From NCBI RefSeq assembly GCF_018595685.2, contig NZ_CP092334.1, positions 1,516,001 through 1,580,000 on the forward strand: a stretch of 64,000 bases of DNA. The letters run 5' to 3'. The stretch comes from Flavihumibacter rivuli (lineage in GTDB: Bacteria > Bacteroidota > Bacteroidia > Chitinophagales > Chitinophagaceae). The position numbers and the translations under genes were made by a program. The stretch's first letter is position 1; each line of letters begins with the position of its first letter. The notes under the pieces were generated by a model. That model worked only from the letters and a program-made list of their open reading frames with translations, searched no databases and was not told where the DNA came from. Below, piece after piece: positions 53,895-63,518 of this stretch.

Positions 53895-56800
53895 ATGACG
53901 AGATTTTTTGCACTGGCGATCACACTTCTATTATTCTTTTCCTATTCATCTGCTCAAACAAGCAAAATAGAATCGGTAAAAGGCCTTAGGCTTGGCATTA
54001 CCGAGCCTGTTCGTGATTTTAAACCAAGGGAAGACCAATTCAACGAAATTGTCCGCGACCGGAAAGGGTTACTCTGGAACAGGGGAAAAAGGAAGAGTCC
54101 TGCACTGAAGCCGGACCCAAAGGCGAAGTTCTTCAAAAATGACCCTTTACGGTTTGCTTCCCCCAATACCGCCCAATCCCGCTTTTCACCTCTTGGTGAT
54201 ATTCTCGCCCCGGAAATAGGCGTCAACCTGGATGGTATTTTTGCCCCGGAATTGACCCCCGGTGATCCCACCCTCTGCGTTGGCCCCAATCATGTCATTC
54301 AGATGGTCAATGGTCCCTCGGGAGCCTATTTCCAGGTCTTCAGCAAAGCTGGTGTACCACTGAACAACAGGACCTACCTTGACAACCTGGTTCCGGGAAG
54401 TGGCTACAGTGGCGCGGGCGATGGTATCTGCCTCTATGATCAATATGCAGACCGCTATGTCATGATGGAGTTCGGCACACCTTCAGGCGGTAATGATATC
54501 AATACACTGATCTTTTTTGTTTCCAGGACAGCCGACCCCCTGGGTCAATGGTGGGTTTACAAGTTCACAGATGCCAGCTTTTTCCCGGATTATCCCAAGA
54601 TCTCGGTTTGGAGCGATGCCTACTATGCAACAACACGTGATTTCAGCCTGCCGGATAACCAGTTTGTCGGCATTTCCTGTTTTGCCTTCAACAAGCAGCA
54701 GATGCTTTCAGGGGCAGCTTCCGTCCAGATGCAGCGCGTTAGGGTAAATGATGTGCAGAAGTATGATGGGCTTGCCCCGGTTAATGCCTTCGGCCCGGCC
54801 GCTGTCAGCACCGGCCTGCCAGGGTTGTTCGTATACAGGAACGATGATGCCAGGACAGATGGGAATGATGTTGACAGTGTAGGTATGCTGTCATTCTCAG
54901 TCAACTTTAATAATCCGGCCAACTCAAGGCTTGAGCAATACACCTCCTTTGCTGTAGCACCTTTCAACCCGGTGATCTGTGAAGATGGGGGTTATTTCCA
55001 GGCCTGTGTAACAACACCCGGCAATAACCCAAAACTTTTGGCATCCACCTCCTTCGTGATGGACAAGGTGATCTACAGGAGGTTTACCAGCCATGAATCG
55101 ATATTGGCTTACCATACTGTTAATGCTGGCGGCGGGGTGGCAGGAATCAGGTGGCACGAATTGAGAAGGAGCGGCACTGGCAATTGGGGTTTATACCAGG
55201 AAGGAACCTATTCCCCTGACGACACCCATCGCTTCTACCCTTCCATGAACATGAATAGTCGCGGCCAGATCGCTGCCGTTTATAATGTTTCCTCATCAAC
55301 AACCTGGCCAGGCATCAGGGTAAGTGGCCGTAACCAGGATGACCCGCCAGGGCAGCTCACAGCCGATGAAACCACGATTGTGAATGGAACAGGCTACGGT
55401 ACTTTTTCTTCCAGGTGGGGCGACTACAATATGATCGCACCTGATCCCCTGAACGATTCGATCTTCTGGGTGACAGCCATGTATGGCACTCCCGAATCAT
55501 GGAAAACGAGGATAGCATCCATTAAGCTGGCACCCAACAAGGATATTGATGCCAAACTGGAACAGGTCCTCGCTCCCTTTAACGGCCAAACCTATTGCGA
55601 GCCCTCTGATATCCTAACGAGGATCATTATCCGAAATGCAGGCAATACCACCCTTACCTCCTTAAGGGTGAACTGGCAATTGAATAATGGAACAGCAAGG
55701 AATATCCAATGGTCCGGGTCTTTGGATTATAAGGCGGCAGATACGATAGACCTGCCGATAGTCATAACCAATCCTGGTAATTATTCACTCAGGATATACC
55801 TGGACAACCCCAACGGCATTGCAGACCAACGCACTTCAAATGATACCCTGACCAATACATTTACAGTCTTCAGTTCTGTAAATGCCCCCTTGACAGAAGG
55901 GTTTGAAGGCATGAGGTTCCCTCCTGAAAACTGGAATATCTTCAACCCGGATGAAGGCAGCCTTACCTGGACGAGGACTACGCTGGCAAGGAAATCGGGC
56001 ATTGCTTCTGCCTATATGAACCTTTTCAATTACAATGGTAATGATCACCTGGATTACCTATTGACACCACAGGTAAAATTCCCTGAGGCTGATTCAGTGA
56101 TCATCAATTTTGCCCATGCTTATAAAAGGTATTCTTCTTCCTCATCCTTCTCGGATACCCTGATGCTAATGGCATCAACAGACTGTGGCAACACCTTCCC
56201 TTACCTCATATGGAAGAAAGGAGGAAACGACCTGGCCAGCACAACAGGAACAACGGGTGATATCAACTGGGTTCCCGCCAACTCCGATTGGGCAGTGAAC
56301 CGGATTGGCATTCCCCTCGGTTTTTTCAATGGCATCAGGGACCTGACCTTTGCCTGGGTGTCGAAAAACCAGTATGGCCAAAATGTTTACATCGACGATA
56401 TTGGTATAACAGCATTATCCATTCCCCAGGTTGATGCCACATTACTATCTATCAATACCCCGGAACAAAGGATATGTTCAAGGACATTCTCCCCTTCCAT
56501 TACAATAAGGAACAGTGGAAAAAATGCATTGACCTCGGTTGACCTGTTCATCCAGTTGGATAATTTACCTGTAGTGACCAGAAAGATCACGGGCCTTTCA
56601 CTTGACTATAACCAACAGGTAGATTACGTTATGGATTCCTCATTCAACCTTGCCATTGGTGGCCCTCACCAGGTCAAGGTTTGGATCAGTTCCCCCAATG
56701 CCATAGCTGATGGCAATACGGGCAATGATACCCTAAACAGGCAATTCTTTGTATTCGACCAGGTTGAAGCACCATTAACGGAAAGCTTTGAACAAGCAGC

Positions 56801-57575
56801 ATTCCCTCCCAATAACTGGCTAAGTGAAGGCAACACTGCATATAAATGGTCCTCTACCAATGCCGCAGCTAGTAAAGGTTCAAGGTCTGCCTTCGCAAGG
56901 AACTATATCAATAATGATTACGGCGACATCAGTGAACTCTTTATGCCTCCGGCCACCATTGGGCCTGCTGATACGGTATTCCTTAAGTTTGACCTATCCT
57001 ATATCAACCCATTCCCGGAAAACAGCCCGGGTGATACCCTGGAGGTATTGGTAACCGGCGACTGCGGCAGGTCCTACAACAGTATTTACAAAAAATGGGG
57101 GGCTACACTTCAAACCGTCAACAACCCCTCTATTCCTGCTTTACAGGAGTTCATACCGTCATCTCCGGGAGAATGGCGGACAGACTCAGTGGATATAACT
57201 TCTTATATGGCAGCAGGTAACCCCGTGCAGGTCATATTCAGGAATATCAACAACTATGGTAACAATCTTTACCTCGACAACATAAACATCAATAGCATAA
57301 TTTTGCCGGCGAAGTTGAAGGAACAAGGATACCTGGTAAGCCCGAATCCGACCAATGGCCTGGTGAATATCCGTCACTACAGGGAGCAGGAAAATATCAG
57401 GTCTGTTGAAGTGGTCAATATGTTAGGGCAGGTTATCTGGCGCCAACAGTTCAGTGGCAATGCCCCAAGCTTCATAACCGTGAACCTAAACAACCAGCCA
57501 TCCGGATTGTATAATATCAGGGTGGTGTACACCAACAAAGTGATCAACCAAAGAGTCGTAAAGACCAATAACTAA
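53895..57575 (+). CDS. Large T9SS cargo protein with two repeated CARDB/anchor-J modules
   Basis: A 1226-residue secreted protein. The signal peptide MTRFFALAITLLLFFSYSSA is followed by a beta-rich region of about 530 residues. Then come two similar modules: a CARDB-like domain (DAKLEQVLAPFNGQTYCEPS near 552; DATLLSINTPEQRICSRTFS near 846) followed by a choice-of-anchor J/MAM-like domain (APLTEGFEGMRFPPENW near 663; APLTESFEQAAFPPNNW near 958). The C-terminus is a type A sorting domain (SPNPTNGLVNI ... PSGLYNIRV). It should be exported through type IX secretion and attached to the surface or released. ATG at 53895 is chosen over a GTG at 53868, which would sit on the predicted transcription start. 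Confidence 0.9.
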   Translation: MTRFFALAITLLLFFSYSSAQTSKIESVKGLRLGITEPVRDFKPREDQFNEIVRDRKGLLWNRGKRKSPALKPDPKAKFFKNDPLRFASPNTAQSRFSPLGDILAPEIGVNLDGIFAPELTPGDPTLCVGPNHVIQMVNGPSGAYFQVFSKAGVPLNNRTYLDNLVPGSGYSGAGDGICLYDQYADRYVMMEFGTPSGGNDINTLIFFVSRTADPLGQWWVYKFTDASFFPDYPKISVWSDAYYATTRDFSLPDNQFVGISCFAFNKQQMLSGAASVQMQRVRVNDVQKYDGLAPVNAFGPAAVSTGLPGLFVYRNDDARTDGNDVDSVGMLSFSVNFNNPANSRLEQYTSFAVAPFNPVICEDGGYFQACVTTPGNNPKLLASTSFVMDKVIYRRFTSHESILAYHTVNAGGGVAGIRWHELRRSGTGNWGLYQEGTYSPDDTHRFYPSMNMNSRGQIAAVYNVSSSTTWPGIRVSGRNQDDPPGQLTADETTIVNGTGYGTFSSRWGDYNMIAPDPLNDSIFWVTAMYGTPESWKTRIASIKLAPNKDIDAKLEQVLAPFNGQTYCEPSDILTRIIIRNAGNTTLTSLRVNWQLNNGTARNIQWSGSLDYKAADTIDLPIVITNPGNYSLRIYLDNPNGIADQRTSNDTLTNTFTVFSSVNAPLTEGFEGMRFPPENWNIFNPDEGSLTWTRTTLARKSGIASAYMNLFNYNGNDHLDYLLTPQVKFPEADSVIINFAHAYKRYSSSSSFSDTLMLMASTDCGNTFPYLIWKKGGNDLASTTGTTGDINWVPANSDWAVNRIGIPLGFFNGIRDLTFAWVSKNQYGQNVYIDDIGITALSIPQVDATLLSINTPEQRICSRTFSPSITIRNSGKNALTSVDLFIQLDNLPVVTRKITGLSLDYNQQVDYVMDSSFNLAIGGPHQVKVWISSPNAIADGNTGNDTLNRQFFVFDQVEAPLTESFEQAAFPPNNWLSEGNTAYKWSSTNAAASKGSRSAFARNYINNDYGDISELFMPPATIGPADTVFLKFDLSYINPFPENSPGDTLEVLVTGDCGRSYNSIYKKWGATLQTVNNPSIPALQEFIPSSPGEWRTDSVDITSYMAAGNPVQVIFRNINNYGNNLYLDNININSIILPAKLKEQGYLVSPNPTNGLVNIRHYREQENIRSVEVVNMLGQVIWRQQFSGNAPSFITVNLNNQPSGLYNIRVVYTNKVINQRVVKTNN

Positions 57576-57577
57576 AT

Positions 57578-58750
57578 ATGAAAGACAGTTCTGTGGCAGC
57601 ATTGCTCCAAAGTGAGAAAAATCCGGCCCTCAGGAGGATAGGTGAAAAAGTGTTGGCAGGGGAGCGCATACTCCCGGAAGAAGGGATCATCCTGTTTGAG
57701 AACGGATCACTTCCTTTCCTTGGCGCCCTGGCCAATTTTGTCAGGGAGAAATTACATGGTGACAAGACCTATTTCAACAGGAATTTCCATATTGAGCCTA
57801 CCAATATTTGTGTATTCAGCTGTAAATTCTGTTCCTACTCCCGCTTGTATGCCCATCGTGAGGAAGGTTGGGAACTGACCACGGAACAGATGCTGGATAT
57901 TGTGCGCAAATACGATGGCAAGCCCGTTACGGAAGTACATATTGTAGGAGGCGTCCATCCCAAACTCACCCTTGAATTTTTCGCTGAGCTTTTACGCAAG
58001 ATCAAAGCACATCGACCAGACCTGCATATCAAGGGCTTTACGCCCGTAGAACTGGACTATATGTTCCGGAAGGCAAAAGTAAGCGTTGAAGAAGGCATGA
58101 AATACCTGCATGAAGCAGGACTTGATTCGTTACCTGGCGGAGGCGCTGAGATCTTTGCCCCGGAGATCAGGGAGCAGATCTGTGCCGACAAGGTTGATGC
58201 AGCAGGCTGGTTGAAGATCCACCAAACTGCCCATGAACTGGGCATGCATAGCAATGCCACTATGCTTTATGGCCATATTGAGCAGTACAGCCATAGGATA
58301 GACCATATGGAAAGGCTACGCAGCCTGCAGGATAAAACAGGCGGATTCAATACCTTCATCCCGCTCAAATTCCGCAACAAGGATAATGAGATGAGCCATA
58401 TCCCTGAAAGCAGCATTGTGGAAGACATGAAGATGTATGCCGTTGCCAGGCTGTATATGGATAATTTCCCCCACCTGAAAGCCTATTGGCCAATGTTGGG
58501 TAGGAACAATGCACAACTGACGCTTTCTTTCGGCGTGAATGATATCGATGGCACTATAGATGATTCTACCAAGATCTATTCCATGGCGGGATCTGAAGAA
58601 CAAACACCCGCTATGTCCACAGCCCAGTTGGTCAGCCTGATCAAGCAAGTAAAACGCAAGCCGGTTGAACGCGACACTTTGTATAAAGAGATAAGGGATT
58701 ATTCCACTATCGACTTAAAGGAAATTGAAGTCAACCCCTTGTTGAATTAA
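57578..58750 (+). CDS. mqnE: Aminofutalosine synthase
   Basis: A 390-residue radical SAM enzyme of the futalosine menaquinone route. The cluster motif is ICVFSCKFCSYSR (CxxxCxxC), preceded by NRNFHIEPTN. Later segments such as GVNDIDGTIDDSTKIYSMAG and KPVERDTLYKEI match MqnE and help separate it from MqnC. It converts 3-enolpyruvyl-benzoate and SAM to aminofutalosine. It starts two bases after the stop of the giant T9SS cargo gene, so it appears to share that promoter, an odd pairing. A perfect terminator follows directly. Confidence 0.9.
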   Translation: MKDSSVAALLQSEKNPALRRIGEKVLAGERILPEEGIILFENGSLPFLGALANFVREKLHGDKTYFNRNFHIEPTNICVFSCKFCSYSRLYAHREEGWELTTEQMLDIVRKYDGKPVTEVHIVGGVHPKLTLEFFAELLRKIKAHRPDLHIKGFTPVELDYMFRKAKVSVEEGMKYLHEAGLDSLPGGGAEIFAPEIREQICADKVDAAGWLKIHQTAHELGMHSNATMLYGHIEQYSHRIDHMERLRSLQDKTGGFNTFIPLKFRNKDNEMSHIPESSIVEDMKMYAVARLYMDNFPHLKAYWPMLGRNNAQLTLSFGVNDIDGTIDDSTKIYSMAGSEEQTPAMSTAQLVSLIKQVKRKPVERDTLYKEIRDYSTIDLKEIEVNPLLN

Positions 58751-58753
58751 CAC

Positions 58754-58784
58754 AAAAAAAAGACCGCGATCGCGGTCTTTTTTT
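58754..58784. terminator. Bidirectional terminator between mqnE and TolC gene
   Basis: AGACCGCG / CGCGGTCT hairpin with long A-run on the left and T-run on the right, between the convergent genes mqnE and the TolC-family gene. Confidence 0.92.
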
Positions 58785-58791
58785 ATTGGAA

Positions 58792-60216
58792 TTATTTCAA
58801 CTTTCCTCCTGACCAAAGCAAACCCACGTAGTTCTTATACCATTTCGTCTTCAGGTCATATACCTTTTGTAATGCTTCGAGGGCCTTGTTTTCCCTGGCA
58901 TTCAACAGGAAGAGGCTGCTTTCACCAATCTTGAACTTGAGGTCCTCACCCCGGAACAGTCGCAGGTAATTTTCGTAAGCATCTTCATAGATCCTTATCT
59001 GGTTGCGCAAGGCCATCAATTCATTGTAATACTGGCGAACCTTATTCTCTATCTGCAAACCGGTCAGGTCGCGGTCAAGGTTGGTTTGCCTGATCTTGAT
59101 TTTAGCCTGCTGGTATGCTCCCCTTCCCTGCCTGAGCAATAAGGGCATCTTGAAGTCAAATCCAATTTTATAGTTATTCTCCAGGAAGGCACCATCAACC
59201 TTATTGAACACATTATACCCTTTATTCAGCAGGTTGTACTTCAGGTCCATTTTTGGCAGGAGGCTTTGGAATTTCAGCCTCTTCTCAATATCCAGGCCAT
59301 CCAACTTGAATTCATAGGATCTAAGCTTGGGATGTTCCAATCTCGCTTCGGTTACCAGTTCTTCGACCGGCGGAAGCAGGTTGTTCCAATCACTTTTTCC
59401 TAGCCAGGAACTGTCCGGAACGATCCTTGGACTCCAATTAAAAGGCTTGTCCCCATCCAGCCACATATAGGTCGATAGTATCAACCCGGCATTCTGGTAC
59501 CTTACCAGTGCCTCAGACTCCAGGTATTGGAACTGTTGCAATTGGGTCAATGCCTCAGTAGTATCAATGGCAGGGCGAAGGCCTTGTTGCGCCTCAATAC
59601 GGATATACCTGAACCTTGCTTCGTTAACTGCTACCGCCTCCCTGATCACCCGATACACCTGGTACTCCCTTACCCATGTCCAATAATCCGCCAGGGACTC
59701 ATTCAAAAGGTCATTGACTGCATTGATCCTGTCCACCTCGGCCTGCTGCTGGAAGAGTTTAGCCTGCCGTAAAACAGCCCGCCTTTTATCGATGAGCAGG
59801 TCCTTGGCCAAAGGAACACTTACCCCAAGGTAACTACTCTGTCCAAGCGTCCAAACATTTGCCGGCTTATCGCCATAGATCTCCTCAAGTCCCCCATAGA
59901 TCTCAATACCATACCAGGTAGGGATGACTATTTCAGGGTTGAAATAACTATAGTACAGCAGATCATCAAAGGTCTTCCTTTCAAAATTCGTTCCCAGTTG
60001 CGGATCAAATGCGCCCCTGGTTTCCCTCAGGATAGCTGCCGCACTCTCCACATTCAATGCTGCTTGCTTGACAATAGGATTATAAGCCCTTACAATGGCC
60101 AGGAATTGTTGTTCACTTAATGGGAACAGGGAACTATCCTGCTGGGCCATGGAAGGCTTCCATAGCGCCAGAAAGCAAACAACTGCAATCAAGGATCTGG
60201 TCATTCTTCTATACAT
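58792..60216 (-). CDS. TolC family outer-membrane protein of ABC export operon
   Basis: A 474-residue outer-membrane channel subunit. The signal peptide is in MYRRMTRSLIAVVCFLALWK ending near PSMAQQ; helical OEP repeats follow (EQQFLAIVRAYNPIVKQAAL, then LNVESAAAILRETRGAFDPQ), with a second repeat (ARENKALEALQKVYDLKTKW) at the C-terminus. It is longer in the beta region than the TolC-like protein at 8625. It is the last gene of an operon of ABC protein, HlyD-like adaptor and this channel. ATG at 60216 lies 13 bases after the HlyD stop; the upstream ATG at 60339 would overlap the HlyD gene. Confidence 0.9.
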   Translation of the reverse strand: MYRRMTRSLIAVVCFLALWKPSMAQQDSSLFPLSEQQFLAIVRAYNPIVKQAALNVESAAAILRETRGAFDPQLGTNFERKTFDDLLYYSYFNPEIVIPTWYGIEIYGGLEEIYGDKPANVWTLGQSSYLGVSVPLAKDLLIDKRRAVLRQAKLFQQQAEVDRINAVNDLLNESLADYWTWVREYQVYRVIREAVAVNEARFRYIRIEAQQGLRPAIDTTEALTQLQQFQYLESEALVRYQNAGLILSTYMWLDGDKPFNWSPRIVPDSSWLGKSDWNNLLPPVEELVTEARLEHPKLRSYEFKLDGLDIEKRLKFQSLLPKMDLKYNLLNKGYNVFNKVDGAFLENNYKIGFDFKMPLLLRQGRGAYQQAKIKIRQTNLDRDLTGLQIENKVRQYYNELMALRNQIRIYEDAYENYLRLFRGEDLKFKIGESSLFLLNARENKALEALQKVYDLKTKWYKNYVGLLWSGGKLK

Positions 60217-60229
60217 CAATTTCCTCGCT

Positions 60230-61591
60230 TTATTTTTTTGCTGCGGTCTTATCCTTACCATCCGCTTTCTCTGTTGGCTGGTAGAAATCAGGCGGGAACC
60301 CGTTGATGTTCCGCCACAATTCATACCAAATGGGAACATCCTTTAACAGGGCGATACCAGAAGCCCCTGTGCCCATTTTCAAGGCCTTGGGCCAGGGCTT
60401 ATCTTCCCTGTCTTCTACAACCAATACCCTGAACTTACCATTAGGACTAACCGAACTTTCAACAGCTGATACAACTCCCCCAAATGTACCGTAAGAGGCT
60501 TGGGGCCAGCCACTGAATACAATGGCAGGGAAGCCGTCGAAGATGAACCTTACCTTCTGCCCCTTTGCTACCAATGGAAGGTCAACCGGCCTTACAAAGA
60601 TCTCCACTGCATATTGGTAATCCGTAGGCACGATCTCCACGAGCATATCACCTTCCTTCACCATTTCATTCAAACCTGCCTTCATGGCTTTTATCACCTG
60701 TCCATCCTGTGGAGCGGTTACATAGTACAATTGGTTACGCATATCGTAACTGGTATAGAGGTTCTCCAGTTTTGCGACCTCGCCCTCGCCTGTTGCTATC
60801 TGTGAGGTAGTGGTAAACCTGTCACCCTGGGCTTTCGAAATCTTCTCGAGGTATTGCTGGCGTTCACCATTCAGTTCGATCTGTAACCTGGTCAACTCCT
60901 GCCTGGCATTGCCCAACTTGATCTCAGCACTCGTACGTTTTGCCATCGCATCCTGCAAAGCCTGGTTCCGCTGTTCAAGGGTCAGCAATGAAACAACCCC
61001 GGAATCATACATCACTTTCTGGCGCTTATATTGCTCCTGCTTGAACTTGTAATCATTTTCAGCAGCAATTAATTCCATGCTATCACTCCTGATTTTGAAG
61101 CGTTGCTGCGTGATCTTGTTCTCCAGTTCGTTCAACTTTAATTGTAATGCCTGTTCCAGGAATTTCAACTGCTGGTCAATGGTGGTCACCTTGCCTTTGT
61201 AGTTTTCTACAGCTGATTTCTTTGCTTCCAATTGGTCCTTGGTCCTTCCTACCAGGTTAGGGTCAAGGTAATCTACCTTAACTTCTGCAAGCTGCAGGAT
61301 AGTATCCCCTTTCTTGACCAGGTCACCTTCCTTTACATACCATTTCACGATCCTACCGCCAATAATGGCATTCAATTCCTGTGGGCGCTGCTCCTGGCGA
61401 GGGGTGGTAACATTACCCCGGGCACTGATATTCTGGGTCCAGGGAAGGAAAAGGATAATGATCAGGGCGATCAATACACCCCAAGCCCAATAACGGACAG
61501 CACTCTGCTGATCAAACTTATAAACAGTGGTGAAGGCTTCGAACTTTTCGCCACCACTTGCATCTTCAACCATTCTTTTAACCTGATCCAT
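60230..61591 (-). CDS. HlyD/EmrA-like membrane fusion (adaptor) protein
   Basis: A 453-residue adaptor with a short cytoplasmic start, one membrane helix (YWAWGVLIALIIILFLPW, about residues 34-52), and a periplasmic part of beta-barrel, lipoyl and long helical hairpin: IIGGRIVKWYVKEGDLVKKG (first lipoyl half), coiled coil from about residue 110 to 290, then DGQVIKAMKAGLNEMVKEGD (second lipoyl half) and a beta-barrel. Such proteins bridge inner-membrane ABC exporters and TolC channels. It starts three bases after the ABC gene, which supports a single complex. No cargo gene is visible nearby. Confidence 0.93.
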   Translation of the reverse strand: MDQVKRMVEDASGGEKFEAFTTVYKFDQQSAVRYWAWGVLIALIIILFLPWTQNISARGNVTTPRQEQRPQELNAIIGGRIVKWYVKEGDLVKKGDTILQLAEVKVDYLDPNLVGRTKDQLEAKKSAVENYKGKVTTIDQQLKFLEQALQLKLNELENKITQQRFKIRSDSMELIAAENDYKFKQEQYKRQKVMYDSGVVSLLTLEQRNQALQDAMAKRTSAEIKLGNARQELTRLQIELNGERQQYLEKISKAQGDRFTTTSQIATGEGEVAKLENLYTSYDMRNQLYYVTAPQDGQVIKAMKAGLNEMVKEGDMLVEIVPTDYQYAVEIFVRPVDLPLVAKGQKVRFIFDGFPAIVFSGWPQASYGTFGGVVSAVESSVSPNGKFRVLVVEDREDKPWPKALKMGTGASGIALLKDVPIWYELWRNINGFPPDFYQPTEKADGKDKTAAKK

Positions 61592-61594
61592 AAA

Positions 61595-63292
61595 TTACTT
61601 ATTTAGCGCCTGTTGAACGGTATTCCAATCTCCTGAAATTTTTAAAGTACCCTCTTCCATGTACAATACCTTGTCGCAATTGGATGCAAAGTCAATGTCA
61701 TTGGTAACCACCAATGCCGTTGTCTTGGGCATTCCCTCCAGTATATAGTTCTTGATGGAGCGACAATAGGTCTCTTCCAATCCCAGCCAGGGTTCCTCCA
61801 ATAGAAGCAGCCTTGGATTGTTGACAAGTGCCCTTAATAACAATAACCTCAATACGATCTTCCTGGGTAAACGGTTGCCCGTGGGGTTGATCTCCATCTG
61901 CAGGCCTTCCTGCCTGCTGTCGATGAAAGATTTCAACCCAACTATATTGGCCAGCCTGTTGATCTCCTGGTAACTGATGGCGCTGTTGCCCATAGTGATA
62001 TTCTCCAGAAGAGTCCCCTTGAACAGGTCTTGTGTACTCAATAGAATGCCGGTTTGCGAACGGATAGAATCAATATCATAGTTATTGATGGAAATATCAT
62101 CCAGGCAAATGACACCATCAAATGGCTGGTAGGCACCACATAACAACCGGATAAGGGAAGACTTCCCTGATCCATTAGGTCCCATTACCGCAATTTTCTC
62201 ACCTGGCTTCACATCAAAATTGATATTCCTGATCACAGGATTGCCATCTTCATAACCGAATGATGCAATATTGGCCTGGATAGACAGGCCATCCTCCTTC
62301 CTTTCCAACTTAAGCTTTCCGGATTCTTCGAGCGGCTGGTCGGTCAACTTCCCCAATTTCTCTACGGAAGTAAGCACGTCATAAACGTTCTCGAGATTGA
62401 TGATAAGCTTTTCTACAGAACCAATTACGGTAAGGATAATGATCTCTGCGGCGATAAACTGGCCGATATTCAATTGCTGGTTAACCAATAGGATACTACC
62501 CACTATCAACATCGCAGCAGTAATGGCTACCTTAAAAGCGATCAGCGCCCAATACTGGATCAGGAGGATATTGAAGTGACTTGTCCTTGCGTTCAAGTAC
62601 TTGGTCACATCTTCATCCGTATTCTTAAAATGAAGGATGGAGCCCTTAGAAAACTTGAAAGATGTCACCACCCTTGCCATTTCTTCCAGCCATCCTGCCA
62701 CTTCATATTTATGGTTACTCTCCTGGATGCTTGTTTCCAATCCCTTGTGACCGGTAAAGCGGAGGATCAGGAAGATCAGCGTGATCAGGACCAATCCAAA
62801 GAAAATAAATACGGGATGGTAAAAGGATAACAGCAAAAGGCTAAATACGATCTGGATGGTCGCAGCAGGAATTTCCAGCAAGAGTTTGGCAAGTCCTTTT
62901 TGCAATGTAGTGGTATCAAAGAACCTGTTGGTCAATTCGGGAAGGTAATAACGGTCAACACTACGCAGGTTGAGTTTGGGGATACTGTTGGCAAACTCGA
63001 AGGAATACCTGACAAAAAGTTTCTGTTGGATCTTCTCGATAAGCTTCATCTGGTTGACCTGGAAAAGACCTGTCATGACTACCCCAAATACAACCAGAAG
63101 GATCAGGATAACAATGGAAGTTGAAATAGCCCCACCCAAAACAAAACTAATGATGGATTGGATACCCAGGGGCAAGGAAAGGTTTACCAGACCATTCAAA
63201 ATGGCGTAGAAGTAGATATCAGATATCTCCTTTTTCTCAAACCGAAGGATCTTGAGAATACGTTTAATAGGGTTAGGTTTGCTATCAGCCAT
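61595..63292 (-). CDS. ABC exporter with degenerate nucleotide-binding domain
   Basis: A 565-residue protein fusing an ABC membrane domain (helices around residues 30-300) to a nucleotide-binding domain. Walker A is intact (GPNGSGKSS, 371-379) and a Q-loop Gln is present (Q421). The signature LSGGQ is absent: that position reads NRLPRK (473-478). Walker B ends in Glu-Glu (LLLLEEP, 495-501) instead of Asp-Glu, and the switch histidine is Asn (VVTND, N531). It has no peptidase C39 domain. It heads an operon with HlyD- and TolC-type genes. It resembles type I secretion exporters, but ATP hydrolysis as a homodimer looks doubtful. ATG at 63292 chosen; upstream start at 63337 adds 15 residues. Confidence 0.9.
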   Translation of the reverse strand: MADSKPNPIKRILKILRFEKKEISDIYFYAILNGLVNLSLPLGIQSIISFVLGGAISTSIVILILLVVFGVVMTGLFQVNQMKLIEKIQQKLFVRYSFEFANSIPKLNLRSVDRYYLPELTNRFFDTTTLQKGLAKLLLEIPAATIQIVFSLLLLSFYHPVFIFFGLVLITLIFLILRFTGHKGLETSIQESNHKYEVAGWLEEMARVVTSFKFSKGSILHFKNTDEDVTKYLNARTSHFNILLIQYWALIAFKVAITAAMLIVGSILLVNQQLNIGQFIAAEIIILTVIGSVEKLIINLENVYDVLTSVEKLGKLTDQPLEESGKLKLERKEDGLSIQANIASFGYEDGNPVIRNINFDVKPGEKIAVMGPNGSGKSSLIRLLCGAYQPFDGVICLDDISINNYDIDSIRSQTGILLSTQDLFKGTLLENITMGNSAISYQEINRLANIVGLKSFIDSRQEGLQMEINPTGNRLPRKIVLRLLLLRALVNNPRLLLLEEPWLGLEETYCRSIKNYILEGMPKTTALVVTNDIDFASNCDKVLYMEEGTLKISGDWNTVQQALNK

Positions 63293-63459
63293 ACCAGTCA
63301 ATTTTATAGTCAAAGAGAGTTCCTGCCATTCAGGCACTTCCGCGTTTAAGCAAGCCCTGAATTCCTTCCAAAAATATTGGACATTTTAACAAGGCCTACC
63401 TAAAAATGTTGGCAAAATTCAGAAAATTCTTTGCATATGCGGGTTTAGGAAATCCTAAA

Positions 63460-63492
63460 TAAAAAAAGAAGAAGCGGGTAATATATACCCGC
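63460..63492 (-). terminator. Intrinsic terminator after sdaA
   Basis: GCGGGTA (63474-63480) pairs with TACCCGC (63486-63492) around ATATA; on the minus strand the following sequence TTCTTCTTTTTTT gives the U-tract. Confidence 0.88.
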
Positions 63493-63518
63493 CCGCTATA
63501 AATGCCTGAAGGCTTTCA

